Notes: generated from the letters alone by a model not told the origin. A DNA stretch of 64,000 nucleotides from Paralichthys olivaceus (GCF_024713975.1 NC_091096.1:7078001-7142000), one strand, 5' to 3'; positions 36,701 through 50,931 are shown, numbered from the stretch's first letter. Program-made: numbers and translations.

Positions 36701-39700
36701 TCATGCACAGCGCCACTAAGTCCACTTACAGTGATCATTTGGGGTCTTTTCATACATGTTTGGACCGTACAAAAGTTATGTTTTACAGTTCAACCTGCTC
36801 TATCAGTAATTTACTGCTCCTCTCTTTGGCTCTATCATTTGCGCTGTGCACTGTCGAGCCAAACCCAGCTCGCACTGCCATCAATACATTGTCCAATTTT
36901 ACAATTCTTTTGTTTTTACCCAGTTTGAGTTAATGAGTCTGATGATGTTTGTGTGTGACAGCGCAGGAGAAAATTTAAGAAAAGTATCATTATCATTATG
37001 TGATGATGTCACATTGTGGCATCTTCTCAAACAAATCAACATAGTAACTGTAGCAGGTCAGAGACTCAGAGAGTGAGAGAGAGAGAAAAAAGAGCAGCGG
37101 AGTCGGTGTGTGCCCGAACACACACACCTGCACATCCACACACACAGACCCCTCTCCAGAATGACATGAAGAGCAATGGCTCTTGTCCTGAAGTGGTGCT
37201 CAGTGACGAGAGACAGAAAGTGGACAAAAGTGAGCGAATAAAAAACCTGAGCAGGGTTCAACGCATTAAACTTAAGATGTTTCTCAATACTGCATCGAAT
37301 ATCATTTGATTTTCACAGTCAATACCAGCTGAACAATTATGGGAAAACAAACAATAAGGTCAATAATTATTCATAAGTACTCGTGTGTGTGTGGGTGTGT
37401 GTGTGTGTGTACCTGCAGCCCAGTGTGGTCTGTAGCAGGGTGGTGATCCCTACACAGAAGAAGATGGTCCCTATGAGCTGACTGGTGGCCCACTGATCGA
37501 ATCCAACGCACATCGCCTCTGCAAGGAGGAACGGCACCGCGATTGTCCCACTGAAACACGTCAAGTAGTGCTGCAAGGATAAGAAGCCAGAGTCAGTGTG
37601 TGAGAGTGGCTGTCTATTGTCTGATTTAGCCAGTAAACTCTGCAGAGCAAAATCCATAGCTACAACATTTTAAGATGTTACATTGACAATTTTAAAGGGT
37701 AGGTTACGAGCTTAAGAAATCATGAGGACACTACTACACACAAGAAAAATGAATAAAGGTAGGCACACTACATTCTTGTTTCCAGTTCTTTAATTCTTGT
37801 TAACTTTTGACCGCAGTCTTCCCCTGAGAAAAACCACTTGTGGTTACTTGAATTATTAATTACCTCTGCCCAGGAGGTTGTTTTCTTTGCCACTTGTCTG
37901 TCTGTTAATCTACTCAGAAACTACTGAACCAATTTCCAAGATATCCTGTGCAGGTGTGGGGCGTGACCTTATGGGAGTGGATCCAAGATCTTTTATTACT
38001 CTCTCATTAAATGCATTAATTCCAACTAATTCCAACTATAATATACCTGTCTGCAGTTGCTAATCTGTCCAGACAGAAAGGCCATTAGGTTGATTGGTAT
38101 TCCTGGAGCCATATTATTTTCAAGGATCATAGCATTAAAACACAACATTCTACACCATGTCCAGATGTGCACTGAAACTTTTGAAGATGCCTTTTCCCCC
38201 TAATATTATAATAAAAGTTTAACAGGTTCTCACGTAGTGTTACATTTACATCAGTCCATATGTTGAAACTTACACTTCAAATAGCTCTTTTAGTCAGGGA
38301 TAGTTAATATACTGATGATGGATAATTACCTGTAAGCCCAAGAACACACACAGGTACCAGGGTGGGGTGTCTTCAATGGTATAGATCATATCCATCCTCC
38401 TTGCATCAATACTGTCTGTGCTGTCCAGCGTCTCAGACATCGAGCTCTACACAAACACAGAAACATATTTCATATCTTTCCTATGTTTACTTTTTCCTGT
38501 GTAGTTTACTTTATGGAAAGGGTCTAAATGTATCCTGGAAGATTTTACTTATACAAAAGTATATGACACCAATCATGTCAAATGTTAACGTGAGAACAGC
38601 CTGTCCTGAGCAGATAAGAGGAAGGCTGAATTTTGCTGAATGAAAACAAAGCGGGATAAAAAAAAAAACACAAGGCAGTAAAAAAGAGAGTGTGAAGTGA
38701 AGCTCATCACATGATTCATTCTCAGCAAAGAAAAACGCACAGTCATAGTGACAACGAGGAAAGATCACAATAGAGGAAGATGACATCAAGATTGATTGTT
38801 GAGTCAGGAAAGAGAGATCATTTGATCTGCCTGATGAAAAAACAAACAGATACACTTACAAAACAGTAGACTAACATGATTGTGACACTTGAATATGCAG
38901 TATGCTGGTTTGCCTTCAGGCTTTTGAAAGCAAATAAAATAAACTGTACATATTTGTCAAGGTGCAAAACATGAACCCCTCTGATCCGCCTCTCACTCTT
39001 CAAGACAAAATCGTTAAGATGATGATCTTAGAGGACGTCTCTTTTGAAGGAGACATAAACTGAAGATACTGCTTTGAGCAGATCGTTTCAAACTCACTGA
39101 CTCCTAGAAACTGCTTTTAGTAGCATCATTATCACCACTACCACCTGACATGACAGGCCTTAGCAAAGAGAAGCCAGGACTTTTACTGTAACTGTGGTAT
39201 TGCTACTTTACTGAAGTAAAATTATTACCACTGCTGTAATCTATCCATCCATTGGCTATTCTGCTTATCCTTGTAGGGTAATAGGAGAATGGAGCCAGGC
39301 CATCACAGGGTCACTCTTACAGCTACATGTATGATCTTCACTGCCAGCAGGTGTCAGGCACCAGCATAATGGTTTGTAAATGATGTGTCTACCAGACCTC
39401 CAAACAAACAAGAATGGAACACGGTTGCCAGGTTGCCTGGTGGAATACAGTGACCTGGTGTGTGGTGTCTGAGTCAACAAAACAATGAAGCTCTAGCTGC
39501 CATGCAGACTCATCAAATGGGCCCATTGCATCATATCTATAGGTAAATGTGTGTCAGACCAACCTTCAGAACAAAGACAAGCTTGGATCACAATACAGAC
39601 AGAGGGAGTGTGTGTTTGTTCTCTGCTTCCCCTAACACTCATTTACACATACATATAAAGAAACTTTAATAATAACAAGTTAACGAGTCATAGGGGAAAG

Positions 39701-42700
39701 GCGGGGGAGGAAATGTCAAGTCATTCTCACTGTGATGCTGACTGTGGATTAACTAAATGACAGGGTGTAGCTCAAAGCCTGTAACTGTGAGTAAGCAGTT
39801 TGACTCACGTCACGATATGTCAGTCTGCTTAAACTGAGGTTTGTTTGGGAGTAAACAAGCACCTTGGATGATTAGTAAAAGACAAGGATTATGCTTCATT
39901 CATGTTTTCTCTTGTCTTACCTTTTCTGCATTCTGATTATCTTTAGTGTATATTGCCATTAGCTCTGTATTCTCAGTATCCTGATCTCCACTGGCACCGC
40001 CAACTCCATTGACCACCACCTAAACACACAATCACATGCAATTTAGATTTTTAATAGGCCTACACATAAATACAAATATAGAGGATATAATATTAATTAC
40101 TTTGCAGAGAGAAAAAAACCTGGATATGTAAGATCCAAAAGATGAATATGAAAACTTGAATTACAAATGTCTGAGTATGTATGCGAGTCTCAAATGTACA
40201 TGTCATGTGGAGCCAAACAAAGGGAAGGTCATAATACATAATAAAGAACAGACTCTGAGAAATTACAAACATTTTAAATTACATTTAAAGAAGATTAACT
40301 TCAGTGTTTCTGTGCCCAGAGGACAAGCTGCACAGAAGATGAGATGTTGCATTATGTTTATTTACCGTGTTGTTAAAAAGTGATTTTTAAAGCCCAGATT
40401 TTACTGCACAGTTCCGTGATTCCATCTGAGAAAAACATTAGGTAGAGAACAGATGCTTGAATGCGCTCATGCGTTTTCCCTCACATGTAAATATAAGTCT
40501 GCTGCATCTATATGCAAGTTTGTTAGCACAGATATGGAAGCAGTAGCATTTACTTGGAGCCATGTTTATGAACATCAGATGCTTTTTAGCTCCGTTTTGA
40601 TCGCCGCTAACTTCTAACTACTAAATGCTCTGCTGTGTTTATCAGCTGGCTGCTAACTTGGACAATGTCCCAAATTGTTCTGGACAGGTGTCACACAGAT
40701 GGTTCATTAAAGCGCTGTGTTGAAAACTGCAGATTGCCTATGACACCGTTGAGAGACAGTGACACTAATCCACTGCTCAGCTGAAAAAAAAAAAGAGTTG
40801 GTGTTTTATGAGCAAAATGAGTATTTTACTTTTAAAGAGATTAAGATGATTATTATCAAAGTATAAATACATTTAATGGAGTACAAAGTTCTTTACTTTA
40901 ATGTTTTGGCATGCAGCAAAATACTCGACCAAAAGTGATTAGTCATTTATCTATTTTTATCTGTTATGATGGCATCAGGCTAAAGGCAGATTAATGTTCT
41001 CACAGAAACTAGCTTTCAAGATGGGCTGTCTGAAATCAAGCTGTTCTAAAACTGCCATGCTGGAAGATGGAGTGAAAAGGGGGAGGTGTGTCGAAAGTGT
41101 AAACTTTCAGACAGTCTTTCCATTGAGACGCTCATAGTGTTGCTGTCGATTGTTCAATGAAAACTGCCACAAATAATTCTATGAAATGTAAAAAGAAAGC
41201 TGGATACAGAAGCACAATCCATGGCTCCTCTCCCACCTTCACACAGCTGACCAGTCAGCGTGATGAGGGTGTCAATCTCAAAATCTTCAGTTTGACCTCA
41301 TCTTCACTGTTCTCGGTTTTGACCACAGGTGATGATTGGAATGCTGAAGTGGTTCAGGACATGCTCTAGTATCTCTGTGTAGTATGTAAATACAAAACCT
41401 GAATAAAACTAATATCCACCCCTGGATTTATGGGAAAGTTATAATAAAGCAGAGCTTTGAGTTTGCATGTGATTTATGAACAGTCTTATGAATAAATAGC
41501 CATTGTTGTCATTTTGCCCTTAGAACTACAAGAAGCAGTGGCCTGGAGCCAAGCGGACAAACAAAGGAAATGGATGGACAGAGCCGCAGCAGCAGACACC
41601 AACCAGCCTTGAAGAAGACGGCTTGTGTGAACCAAATCTGCATGTGCGAGTCAAACAAAGAGAGAAAAAGAGAGACTGGAGGAGGTGAAGGATCAGAACA
41701 GTAAATATATGTTTTCATGCACATTGACCAAACACTGTCTTTGTCATTTGTACATTATGAGCATTAGGCAGGTTCATGATGTGTCTCTGGGAAAACTGTT
41801 TAAAACAATAAAAGGGGCCATTAAACAGAGTCACTTACCGGAATAGGGTAGAAATCAGCGCCATGTTTGCCCTCCTCTTCATATTTTCCTCCCTCGCTGC
41901 TGCTGTCCAGCGACTTGGAAGTGGTGTTTTTCCCCACGCCCATCCTTGTGTATTCAATGTCGTTGTCTCGCTCTGGTGTGAACACTGCAGATGTACCCTT
42001 CAGTCCAATTTCATCGTCTAGGACTGCGTCATCTGATTGAAGACATGGAGACAGATCAACAGAGAGATTAATATCTCCATTTATGACGCTAACGCTTCTA
42101 ATATCCTGACTTGACTATGATGATCTCATCTCATCAGAGAGCCTGCCAGGCTGTACTTCTTGTTAATGAGAAACTTATCTCAGGTCTATTGTTTGCTTTG
42201 TGTTTTTTCCCCCCCACTATTCTAGACCATATGAATTGCTAACAGACATTTATCAAGTAAAAAGAAGAGTTATTTTGCTGGTTACACATTTACAGATGCA
42301 AAGATTTGTTCCTTTTTCTGTTTCATATCAAAAAGGTTTCAGTTCTTTTTTTTTTGCCTGCTGTAGGTTAAGAAGGCACTTTTAAAGACACCTGGTTTGT
42401 CTCTGGAAACTTGACTGGGGGATTTACAAAATTTTGTGGAAATGACCAATCAAATAATGATTATCTATTAATAATTAAACCAGTTTTTAAGCACAAGTGC
42501 AAATATTTGACTGGTTCTTCCCCTCAGTTGAAATAGTAGAACAATTTTTTTACAATACAAAAGACCATCCAGCAGGTCAGTGTCTTGTAAACAGGCACAA
42601 AGTAAAATAATGTGATATTTGAAAGAGGAAGAACAAATGATCAGAGCGAAAAGAAAGATCAAGACCAATGATTGACAGCAGTCCAATCAGACGTGGTCCT

Positions 42701-44168
42701 TGTGTTTTTGTGAAATGAGGAATTTGCACCATGTTGCTCCATACCTGACTTTGAGATGACACTGGCAAACCAATTGGAACAATCGGTGCATTTTATTCGC
42801 TTCATGATTAGAAGTCACTCACCAAATGTATATAAAATCTAAAATATGAGAAATTGAATAGTTGCCAAGATCTCAGTTGGCATTCAGGTGCCTGCAAAGC
42901 TCAACATAAAGACACAACAAGCTGTGAGTAAATTACATGTCTCTGAACTGAAACGGCTCAGAAAGATGTTCCTTCATAATAGCTATATTAAAAAAGCTAT
43001 ACAGACAATGCACTTTTAAATGAATGACCGTCAAAACAAATTCCTCTGATGGACTTGTAGCAGCCCATATTATTAGGTAGGAATATTTGTGACTGTGAAT
43101 ATAAGTGCACCCGTATGACAGCAAGACATCTTTGTGGGACTCAGTTGCCATGCTGCGATGTACATGTATTTTGATGGGCTACAACTATAAAGTATTTAAC
43201 AGTAAAAAAGTTCTTCACTGAGCGTGAACAATATAACTGCATGCAGTCAATTCCATTTTCAGAGCAACTCTCAAGTGATCACACGCATGTTTAGAAAAGG
43301 AGTCTGTCAGATGTATAAGCTATTCTGCAAGAACATTTATAGTTTGTTTTTTTTGAGTTTGTGTGCAATCTCCTTGAATGTGTGGCATGGGAAATTTACA
43401 AAAATCTATTAATACATAGTATATACCAGGAATGGGGAATGTGTGGCCACCAAGCTTTATACAACCCAAGAGAAAGTTTGATCTGGGCAACAAGGCCAAG
43501 AAATACAAAAAAAACCCAAAACAAACAAAGAGGACATGTCCTTCAGCGTGGTCCATTCAGGCTGCATGCCTTTCAAGTCAGGGTGAATGTAAACACCCAA
43601 GTAGCAGTTATGTGTAATCAGCAATGAAAGCATCATGGCGACTAGTACATGTGGGATATTGGGCTGACTGAGAGAAATGGACCAAAGATTATTTTTTGTC
43701 AGTGTGCCTTGTTAGTGTGGTCACACTTACAGTGATAAAAGGGCCAATCATTACTCATTACAGCTGGAAAGGACTAGCAACAACCAAGTTTTATTACATA
43801 ATGTGGTGTTACAAAGACTTATGCTCTTGGATAACGGTGTTCAGTAACGGTGTTCAGTAACGGTGTTCAGTGGAGTTTGTTGCCCAATGAGCAACTTTCA
43901 AGACAAAATTCTAACAGAGAGAATATGCAGGCTAGTTATGTGATGATCAAGCACATTCAGAAGGGCAATTTAAGTCTTCAAATGTTGAACTAAGAGTAAG
44001 TACAGACACTGAAACTACTGATTGAACAGCTCATCTATTTTGTCCCCAAAATAAAATCAACTTTCCCATCCAGCCAGACTCCCTGCTTGCAGTGTAAAAT
44101 GTTGGGATAGCTGTAATACCTAGTTGACACATCCCATCACTCTTGTCAAGCTGGGCGGCTGGGAGCAT
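28036..44168 (-). CDS. slc23a2: Sodium-dependent vitamin C transporter 2 (SVCT2), 15 coding exons, up to 709 aa
   Basis: Exons in order: 44168-44120, 42032-41839, 40019-39921, 38446-38330, 37570-37413, 34300-34212, 34021-33954, 32841-32660, 31501-31381, 30628-30472, 30142-29995, 29894-29789, 29506-29239, 28672-28577, 28313-28036. All phases join (2130 bases). It aligns along human SVCT2 (650 aa): [66 protein letters not shown] and [14 protein letters not shown]. The nucleobase-ascorbate transporter signature [10 protein letters not shown] is at 487-496. It is a 12-helix plasma-membrane Na+/L-ascorbate cotransporter. Sequons NNT and NST lie in the extracellular loop of exons 6-7. The start matching human is the ATG at 41943; the exon at 44168 adds 46 in-frame residues. 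Choosing SLC23A2 over SLC23A1 rests on the N-terminus and synteny. The C-terminus is unusually Gly-rich. Confidence 0.95.
33761..33788. repeat. (TG)n microsatellite
   Basis: About 14 TG units in an slc23a2 intron, running into a TATACATACATA stretch. Confidence 0.9.
36525..36650 (+). repeat. Candidate remnant of a common teleost DNA-transposon-like repeat
   Basis: GTAGGGCTGCACGATATTAG begins the stretch, followed by ATATGCAATAACG and GCGATGACGATATGAC. The GGGCTGCACGATAT start is typical of a widespread non-autonomous fish repeat. Its other end is not clearly seen. It lies in an slc23a2 intron. Confidence 0.4.
37383..37411. repeat. (TG)n microsatellite next to a splice donor
   Basis: A TG run with one GGG interruption ends one base before the GTAC donor of the slc23a2 exon ending at 37413, on the intron side. 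Confidence 0.9.
37855..38020 (-). repeat. Common teleost interspersed repeat fragment
   Basis: It has ATTACCTCTGCCCAGGAGGT, GTCTGTCTGTTAATCTACTC and AGAAACTACTGAACCAATTT, then TGGATCCAAGATC. Same family as 21955-22150, lying in an slc23a2 intron. Confidence 0.5.
39240..39480 (+). repeat. Candidate teleost interspersed repeat (ATCCATCCAT start)
   Basis: The sequence ATCTATCCATCCATTGGC, TATTCTGCTTATCCTTGTAG and GGTAATAGG resembles the start of a common fish repeat (ATCCATCCATTTTCT..., CTTATCC, AGGGT). The end is not defined. It lies in an slc23a2 intron. Confidence 0.4.
43836..43874. repeat. Short tandem repeat, 15-bp unit, about 2.7 copies
   Basis: GTAACGGTGTTCA is repeated with a 15-base period: the GGTGTTCAGT word occurs three times in a row. 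It lies in an slc23a2 intron. Confidence 0.85.
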
Positions 44169-47100
44169 CTGTGTGGAAGGGGCAAGAGAGAGGGAAAGGA
44201 GGAGGTAGAAGAAGTAGAAAGAGAGGAAGAGATGGGGGAGGAGTGAGGTAGAGGGGTAAAGGAGGAGGAGGGAGGTGAGACATAAGTTAATTTGACAGAC
44301 AGCATTTAATCACAGGCAAAAGTTATAAGTATAAGTTTGAAGCAGGAGTGGAGTTTAGTTGGAGGAACTTGATGCATAATCACAATCCGTTATCTGAATT
44401 GTGATTTTCTTCACAATCTTTAATGTATTGTATGTTAAAATGTAGAGTTGTTTACAACCTGTTGCCTTGGCTGAATATCTAAATATTTCTCTTTTTACCA
44501 ATATTGTTTCTAAATGATTAAAATGATTGGACATACATTTTTATTAAAAATATGATCATAAACTACAAAAATAAGACTCAAATCATTTGGGCAGCTAACT
44601 TATAACTTTCCTTATCATCAAACCATTTGCAAAAACCAAAAACCTGAATATCCTGATGATAATCATTAAGTAAAATGCAAAAAATATTGAACACTTCCTG
44701 GCACACTTTCCCAGATTCCTTGTCGATGCTTCAAATGTCTGATTTTATCTGAACTGTGGTCCAAAGCTCAAAAATGTCAAATAAGTCCACCAGGATATAA
44801 AATAAAGAAAAACTGTACCTGTAACCAGTTAATCTATACATGTTTATATTGTACTGTAAAATCCCTCAATGTTGCAGCTCTACACATAATAAAACTAGAA
44901 TCATCCTGAAAGAAAACGCCACATGTCTGACTGGTGGATACTGATGCAGTAAATCACTGACCTGAACGAGCCTGTGGGCTCTGAGTGCTGTGAGTCAGTT
45001 GTGAGATGGATTGTGACAGAGTGTATCCCAGTAGCCTCTGGAGGACTTAAGGTCTGATGAGGCATGTGCTAACACTAGCAGAGCCATGCTACTGCAGCAT
45101 GACATCCTCGAATGCAATTTTCCACTGTTGCCAAAGAGACAGAAACACTCATCTCATCCCTGTTCGGTGTTGACTGGGAAACCGAAACACATGCATGTAC
45201 ACACGGGAATCATAGGGAACTGGAACAGGAGACTAGAGAACTGAAACTGAGTTCATGTGGTTATGTAAGAGTAAAACTTAAGTCTCAAAGACAAATAGAC
45301 ATAAAAACAAGAGTGGGTAGAAAAAAAGACAAATGCGATGGTAATTTTAACTAGTCCCAGAATAAACAGTCTGGTTTGCAGAGTTAACCATTAAAACACG
45401 ACCTGGGGATCCTGTGCAGGCTGGTTGTGCTTTGGGTGGTGCTTCGCACGAGATGTCTGTGTTGGCAGTTTCATCTCGAAAGCTAAATTTGCGTGCGTGC
45501 TTATCAACTGCATCCCCTCAATATGTTAGTCTGCAGTTTATTCTTTTACTCAATTAACCTGTCAAATATATTCTTGATTACTTATTTAATGAACAAAAAG
45601 TTAAGAAAAAATAAATTGTGGAAAAAATTTCTCAGAGCCGGGGCGACATCTTCACTACATCTGCTAAGGAGTTTGTTTACACCCGTTTGCTTATTTACTG
45701 AGATAATGACATTAAAAATGAATGTAACAAAAATAATCTCAATGTCCTAAAATGTGACAAACAATGCATCTCATGATACACAAAATAAAACCAAGTTGTG
45801 CATTAGAGAACACTCCTAAAAACAACAGTAAACCGTGTTTGTAAAAGTTACTAAAACATTCAGATGCTCTCTCACATACAATCCAAAGAATGCAGACGAT
45901 GACTCTAGGTAATATGGTTGGCAGTGATCTCATACTTCATCACAGCTACTCAGCTTCAACACTGAAAGTTATAGTATTTTTTTTATTATTTCTACAGTTT
46001 AAGGAGCCTTTTTAAAAGGCCACAGTCTAATATCGGAGGCATAAAATTGAGTACTTCTCTGTGCATTATCACTAAAATGGTAAACAATTAAAAAAATCAT
46101 ACCCTTTTACAATAACAAAGACACCACTATAATCTTTAAAAATAAATACTAACTGCCCTTGGATATGTTTGCTTTGAGCCTTGTGTTCAACCATAATCTA
46201 TGATTGCATTAAATACTAAACATAGACTTCCCGGTTCGTGCATCAGTGGATAAACGGCATCATCTAAAAGAAAAACACATATAGTTATAGTTATACTCAG
46301 TGGGCATGTGCAAAGCCTCAAATCTGGATCCTCTAGTTTGTTCTAAAATGTGTCACTTCAAGCTATGGGGAACACATTTAAACATCTTTTTTTAATAAAC
46401 AGACATTTTGTACTTAATCTGCACAGAAAAAAAAGATAAAACATTTTAACACCCAGGGGGAAAAGGATATGAACGCCCCTTAACAAAAGACCTCAGACAA
46501 AAACAAATCCACATGCTCAGGGTGTTAAACTATTATCCACGATGATAGTTGCAAAACTTTCCGCAGCTGTATGAACCAGAGGTGTGATAACAACCTGACA
46601 AGAAAGCTAGTCAGCTTCAGATCAATAAAAAAAAAGAGGGAATTTACTAAAATACTTAGATTGCAAGTTAAATGAACAAGATAATAAATTCACTGCATGA
46701 CAAATACTGTACTTTTTAATTCATGAACAGTTTGACCCATCAACCATACAGTAATTTCATAACTGCTGATAAACAATTCAAAATAAGAAATAAATCAGAG
46801 TAAAGACAGTGAAAAAATGTAAATACAAGTATGTTAGCAGCTCTGCTCTTGTCTGACAGCAGGCGACACTTTGCATGACAGAGCACACGTGAGGGGTTCA
46901 GATTTCACCATGAGAGGCGAGTGAACTTGTACAAACCTTGCAAGGTCATGTTTACATTGGTCAACTTCCTGTCAGTGGAGCAGAAGTGAATAGAGATAAC
47001 TGAATTAGTCTCAACAGCACAGTCACAGACTGTCCCAGTGCAACTATAAAGAGCTGCAACAAAAAAAGACATTATCTGGAATAATTTGGATAGTTGAATA

Positions 47101-48744
47101 AATTGTATTAGTAAATTTTAAGCGAACGCAGAAAATATTTGCTCGTACCAGCTTCTTAACTGTGCTTTGTCATAAGATAATATACTGATTATCTTTGGAT
47201 TTGAAGGTTGGACAAGGGTGGGACATTGAAACTCTGAGGACTTTTAATTTTTTACCACCTTTATGCAGTAACTTTTAAATGTCCATCTTTGGTCATGATC
47301 ACACATCACTTGATGAACCCACAGCAATCTGGTTGAAGTTAAGGGTTGGGTTAATTACCAAACCCATTGAGCCAGGAACTTCAAATGTTTTTCATGTATT
47401 GTTGCGTTTCATTTTGTCGTTTGATTTGTAACATTTCCACGATCAAAAGGTGCGTATTTTCTGAGGAATTATTGTGAAGCACTTTAAGGTCAATCTTGAG
47501 TCTGGTGAAGGTGAAGTTAAATTTTGTTCATTACTATTGTTACTTTTTAATCAAAGATTTATCATTGATCTGCACTGTCAGTGAGTTCAGTAAGTTCCTC
47601 AGAGATATCTCTGAATCTGCTCAATGCCTCGGTACACTGATGAAAGTGAAATATTTTTGCAATGCTGACATGGAAAATTTGGAAATGATGCATAAATAAA
47701 AAGACAACACAAATACAACCAAATATATAGATATCCAAAATAATATAGGAAATAAATATATCTTTTTTGGCACATCTTTATCTGCATTATTCGTTCTGTT
47801 TTTATATATATATTTAAAAAAATCATACTGATAATATCAGCCAGTATGATAAACTGGTCAAGCTCTACTGCTCAGTACTGGTTTCAGCTTGTCAGTCTGA
47901 ACACAGGTCATGTTCAATATCTTGGATTCAGAATATGTGATTGCACACCAACTTTTGGAAGGGACTTTCAGAAGCAGAGTTTGGGTTTAGCCCATCAGAT
48001 CACCTTAAAACCAAAAAGAGGAACCAAGTAACAAAATCACCTGATGAGGTGTGTGGTTGGAAAGAAAAATCTGCAGACACTGTAGAGCCATCATGTGACA
48101 TGGTCTGAGCATTTTTTCCACAAGTCAGGCAGATACTTCAGGGAGATGCACTCAACCATTTGCGGTGAAACACCAGATTTCTGTGGCAGCTGTCAGTGCC
48201 AATAACAATCAAAAGTCACACAGACATGCATAACTCTTCTGCAACTAAATTATGCTTGTGCATCTCTGTGGGTTGAGAAAGCTACTTAGACTGGATTCTT
48301 CTTGATGTGCGATTTCTTGCATCGATCAGAAACAGGTGAAATGGTGACAACACAAGGCTGAACACAGGTTAATATGCAGCTCAGCACATGAAAACAAATA
48401 AAAAGTGGCAGTTGTGAATGAAATCTTCCTGCTTTAGTTTATATTAGGCAGGTGACACGCTAAGATATTTCCTAATCTGTCACAATAGCCATAGAAACCA
48501 GCTACCCCAGTTCACAAAGGAAGTTGGCATGACAACCAAGGTCACATTTCATGGGAAGAGACTCCAGGTTAGTCATAACCCATCAACACTTGAGATTCCT
48601 GATACAGCTTGTCCCCCTAGGCACTCAAGAATTTTCACCCATGTATTGATGGTGTTTAAATACTCCCTACAAGCAGGACCAACTTCTCAACTGGATGGCA
48701 TTAATACACAGTATCAACTTATATTGCACATCTATCTTCTCCCC

Positions 48745-48805
48745 GTCCATTCGTTTTTGCCTAATCCTGCTAATTGACAGGCAAACAAACCGAGACGAAA
48801 ACATA
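48745..48805 (+). repeat. Common teleost interspersed repeat fragment
   Basis: TTTTTGCCTAATCCTGCTAA, GACAGGCAAACAAACC and ACGAAAACATAA match the core and tail of the family seen at 7400-7470. Confidence 0.45.
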
Positions 48806-50906
48806 ATTAGCACTTAAAATACAGGTAAGGGCTGATAGGTGCAAATTTCATAGAAATCTAAAAGCTGAAATATTCCACAAGAATATCAACCTGCTAATGG
48901 AACTACAACAAAAGGCAGAAGCTCAACAAGTCATTGTGATTCTTCCTCTTGGCATCATCAGAGTTTTATAGCATCAATCTAATGATAATATTTCAGTCAG
49001 GACCAAAGTGTAGAACCATTCGGCACACACAAGGAACAGCGTCTTGATGTCAGATAAAGATCACTGCTGTTCACCTCCACTTAGTTTTTTCGGTTCTATG
49101 TCCTACAAGATCATATAAGACACAGATGTGAGTACGGTTTGAAGGATGCAGGCATGGAAGGAAAAGCTGGGAAAAGACAACAGCAGCAGGAGTGATGATG
49201 ACAGCAGTGCAGAGATCGTTCAATTAAGATCACACATGACTTATTAGTGTCATTATACTTCATATATAAATTTACTTCCAGAATAAAATGAACTTGCAAT
49301 GAGAAATTCTCTTATTTAATAATATTTTCTTTTGTACTTTTCAGTTCAGCAGCAGGACTCCACCCATGCTGTGCTATATAAACACATTTCTCAGTTAAAG
49401 AAACCAAAGCAGCAGGAAAGACATTAACATTTAGAGCAGAGGAACTTTCTAAACTGTGTTTTAACTGTATTTCTATCCCTTTCTCAAAGCAACAGCTACT
49501 CACACAGCATACACATGACAGGGAGTTAAAGGTTATATATATAATACAAAGGTAATATGCTTTTCTTATAGGTTGTTTCCCCACCCAAAGCCTCAGTCAT
49601 TATTTTTTCATCAAGTCCAGCAGAGAAAAAGTAAAGGTATTCAGTGTTGCTTAGAGCTGATGAAATCCTTTAAGCCTGCCTGAGGAACATTCCTGCTGTT
49701 GCTCGCAGTGGGGCAACCAATTTTACTTGCTTGTACAGTAACTGTGGAGACGTATTACCTTCATTTGGCCCCTTAACAGTTTCGTAATAATCAGTTAACA
49801 TATGTAATCTGACTCAAAGTGTTTTTACAGAAAACAAGTTCCTCAGTTACTTTAAAAGTGGGTCATCACAGAGAAAATGTTGTGATTGTACTATAACAAC
49901 ACTTAACAGGTTGGAGCTGAAGTTTAAAAATGTTAAAAATTAATACAGTTTTGTTCAATACACGTTGGGGCTGCAGTGGTTTTGTGGCTTTATGGTATAC
50001 CGTAGTATGAAAATTGATTACAATCGGACATGTGCATTTACTTATTACCAGCATTGGAAAAATTCAAAAATTTACAATTTCACCTGCATGACTCTTGCAC
50101 ATCTCTCCTCCTCGACTATCTGATTCACTCTACACACGTGTTTTTTGATCCCTGACAGGATAACGTGAATGTTTAAATGTCATTCGTAAAAATGCACTTA
50201 AAAATGATTTTACTGACCACAGGTCCTGGTTACATCTCTGTGGTGTCTTCAGTTGATGACCTCTGACTGACCGACATACAAAGGATCACGCACACACTTT
50301 CCCAGCAACAGGGGATGACTAGAGTATATGTGTGTAGGTGTATGAGAGTCGCTCGAAGATCGAACAACTAACCACATATCAAAATAGCTGTTTAAAATTT
50401 TTTTTTAAACTAGTCAAATTTATAACTGTAACAATATAGTTTCATTGGAAAAAAAGACCAAAAAAACCCCGATAAATTCATATTTTCTTTGACATAATTT
50501 TAAAACCAAGAGCAGTTTTCACACAAGGCAGCTCGAGAATCCGTTCAGACAAGTTCACAACAACAGGCGAGTGGTGTCTCAGCAGGCAGAGGCAGGATGC
50601 AATGCATCAATTCAGCTGCGTCAACCCTTATTACCAATAACTCTCTTGACATCATCATCTGTGTCTTCTTTGTATGGTAGTGCTTTTTCATCCAGAGCTA
50701 TTTTTTTTTAAATAGTTCTGCATTTGTTGCATGTTAGAAATGTCACCAACCCCCTACTGCTTGCAGTGAATCCTGTGGATGATCTCCTGCTGTGTTCTTA
50801 CACCAGCTCCTCCAGACATTCACTATAACTATCATTTTACTAAAATAGGGCCAGGGGAGAAAGTCTGCAGAAAGTCCAGAGAATCTCACTTTGACATTTG
50901 TGTTCA

Positions 50907-50931
50907 CACACACACACACACACACACAGCC
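50907..50931. repeat. (CA)n microsatellite
   Basis: About 12 CA units in otherwise unique-looking sequence. Confidence 0.9.
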
